A DNA stretch of 64,000 nt from Sorex araneus. Its lineage: Eukaryota > Chordata > Mammalia > Eulipotyphla > Soricidae. The position numbers and the translations under genes were made by a program. Position 1 is the stretch's first letter. The number at the start of each line of letters is the position of its first letter. The stretch is from assembly GCF_027595985.1 (NCBI RefSeq), contig NC_073306.1, positions 83,687,599 through 83,751,598 on the forward strand. Reading direction: 5' to 3'. Below, piece by piece: positions 62,324 through 64,000 of this stretch. Under the pieces are notes generated by a model. It was not told where the DNA came from. It searched no databases and was given only the letters and a program-made list of their open reading frames with translations.

Positions 62324-62710
62324 GGTGAGACAAGATAGTACAGCAGGTAGGGTGCAGACTTGCAAGCTGCAGACCCAGGTTTAATTCCCAGAACCTCATA
62401 GAGTTCCCTGAGTCCTGCCAGGAATGATCCTTGGCACAGAGCCAGGAATAAGCCCTGAGCACTGCCAGGTGTGGCCAAAAAAAAACCCAAATAAAATCCC
62501 AGGTGAAGGAGTACACCTGTGTGCTTTAAAGGTATTTTTTTTCGGACCCTCTGGCGGGACAGGTCAAGGGGCTAAGCTCATGCCAGAGTCTGGGTTTGAG
62601 CCCCAGCGCCACATGGTCTCCTGAGCACCACCAGAAGTGACCACCCCACCCCACCCCAAGCAGACCTGAGGGCAGTCCCTGAGCACCCGCAATGTGGCCC
62701 CCACACAAAC
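62324..62710 (+). mobile_element. Two SOR-type SINEs
   Basis: 62324-62490 with tail GGCCAAAAAAAAACCCAAAT; 62541-62710 old, retaining GGTCTCCTGAGCACCACCAG. Confidence 0.75.
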
Positions 62711-63654
62711 GTTGTTTTTATTAAACCTATTACGCAAAAACAAAAACAAAACCAAGCTCAGAATACTTGCCCAAAATAGCCAGCAAACATTCCCGCTAGA
62801 CTGGAAAGAGTCTGAGGTGAGGCTGTCTTGTTTGTTGGGTAATCCCGCCCCACAGCAAGCCCTGCTCTGCCCTCGCCGACATCTGAGAGCAGCTGAGTGC
62901 CCACGGCTTCAGACAGCTTAAGTGCCAGGGCCCACACACCTCCTCTCCCTTCGGGCTCCTCTTCCTGCCCATCTGCCTCTACTGTCCCCTTCATTCCTGT
63001 CTGCTATCCCCAGTCAGCCCAGATGGCTAGCCTGAGTCCTCCCGCTGTGGATCACAACCCCAGGGGGATGACACCCACCTCCCTCATTCTAAGTGGTCGT
63101 TTCCCCTCCAGGGGGCCAGGGCGGGACTCAAATGTTAGAGCACATGAGTACAGGTCTGAGGGTCCCAAGACCTTATGCCCCCAACGCCCAACAAAAGCAC
63201 TGCCGGGTGTGTCGCTGTGGCTCCTGAACACTGCAAGGCCTACCCAATGGCACGAGGGCCAGCATGTCACCAGGAGTGGCCCTGCAATTATTTAAAAAAA
63301 AAAAACAAACACCTCACTCCACCTCTGTGAAATTCTCTAGCCCCCACCCACAAGGCACTGAGCCCCTAACCAAACTCTGATGCAATCGACTTACTGTCAG
63401 AGTCTATATTGGTCTGCGCTTTGCTTCTGTGGTTTTTCTGTCCTCTGCCAGAGTTGTCTCAGACTGGAAGCTCCTTAATTGGCCCCGCCCAACTCCCCAA
63501 ACTCCTCTCCGGAGTCTCCTCAGCACTTATGTAATCAATTTGCAGTGTAATCATTTACACTCAAGTGTCCTCAAAGCTCTATTTCCCAACTACGCTGTAA
63601 ACTCCTCAAAGATGGGAACTAGAGCTTTCTCTTCTTTAAAAGAATCCAGCTCAG

Positions 63655-63790
63655 GGCTGCAGCAGGGAAAGCATTTGCCTTGCACGTGGCTGACCCAAGT
63701 TCGATCCCCGACAGGAGTGATCCCTGAGTACAGAGCCAGGAATCAGCACTGCTGGGTGTATCTCCCTCGAAACCGCCCCTCCCCCCAAAC
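63655..63790 (+). mobile_element. SOR-type SINE, internally deleted
   Basis: CAGGGCTGCAGCAGGGAAAG then GTTCGATCCCCGACAGGAGT: the CATCCCATATGGTCCC segment is missing. Confidence 0.82.
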
Positions 63791-64000
63791 ATAATCTAGC
63801 TCAGTAAAGAGATGGTGGTAAGAAGCTGAGAGCTAGCAAAGAGCGAGCTGGAACTCCTTCGTGTAACGCACAGTCCTCTGAAAGTGCTGGTCAAAGAAGA
63901 CTGACGGCCCTGCAGTGAGCAGGGAACAATAGCAGCTATTACCGACCATGCTACCTTTGCCCTCCAGCTTGAAGATGCTCTCCTGAGTGGTTTTTCCAGG

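Noticed and set aside
63930-64000. Possible minus-strand exon ending at a GTAGCA donor near 63955
   Set aside because: The frame (ESIFKLEGK) does not match PRCC, whose corresponding conserved stretch I recall as different, and it is cut by the window edge. Nothing supports it as coding.

Overview
This is mammalian genomic DNA from a shrew (family Soricidae, most likely Sorex). Two things point there: intron-split genes with GT/AG junctions, and more than 80 copies of one tRNA-derived SINE, the SOR-type element of shrews. A full copy starts GGGGCTGGAGCGATAGCACA (A box included), has a GGTTCGATTCCCAGCATCCC B-box region, and ends with GTGACCCAAAAAG plus an A-rich tail. The species is inferred from repeat identity only.

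Four protein-coding genes are supported by exon-by-exon homology, in the same relative order as human 1q23. NTRK1 (TrkA, minus strand) contributes exons 1-7, from the start codon at 10607 down to 3105; exons 8 onward lie beyond the left edge. INSRR (insulin receptor-related receptor, plus strand) is complete: 22 coding exons, 12844-31867, 1301 residues, phases consistent at every junction, poly(A) signal at 32396. SH2D2A (TSAd, plus strand) has eight coding exons, 45963-53105, poly(A) signal at 53993. PRCC (minus strand) contributes only its last two coding exons (61142-61077 and 59317-59231) and 3' UTR.

Layout. Positions 1-10607: NTRK1 introns and exons. Positions 10.2-12.55 kb: one CpG island holding the divergent NTRK1 and INSRR 5' ends, with GC boxes and an AT-rich ATCGAT-bearing element. 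Positions 12.8-32.4 kb: INSRR, with a SINE- and microsatellite-filled first intron. Positions 32.4-45.8 kb: SINE-dense intergenic DNA with a 344-bp GGA/GAA purine tract. Positions 45.8-54.0 kb: SH2D2A, whose proximal promoter carries an ETS site, a GC box and a CRE-like site. Positions 54.0-58.9 kb: spacer between the convergent SH2D2A and PRCC ends. Positions 58.9-64 kb: PRCC 3' end.

NTRK1 and INSRR encode two receptor tyrosine kinases: TrkA is the nerve growth factor receptor, and IRR is an insulin-receptor-family alkali sensor. They sit head to head, so shared regulation is plausible. SH2D2A encodes a T-cell and endothelial SH2 adaptor; PRCC encodes a nuclear protein known from TFE3 fusions in papillary renal carcinoma. 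I found no novel gene system. The most unusual local structures are a tandem triplication of the 5' edge of INSRR exon 17, a mosaic SINE joining two subfamilies, a SINE abutting an INSRR splice donor, and changes at the SH2D2A exon 3 acceptor and C-terminus. Splice sites, promoters and 3' ends are read from sequence and homology, not from transcripts. SINE coordinates are approximate to about 10 bases.
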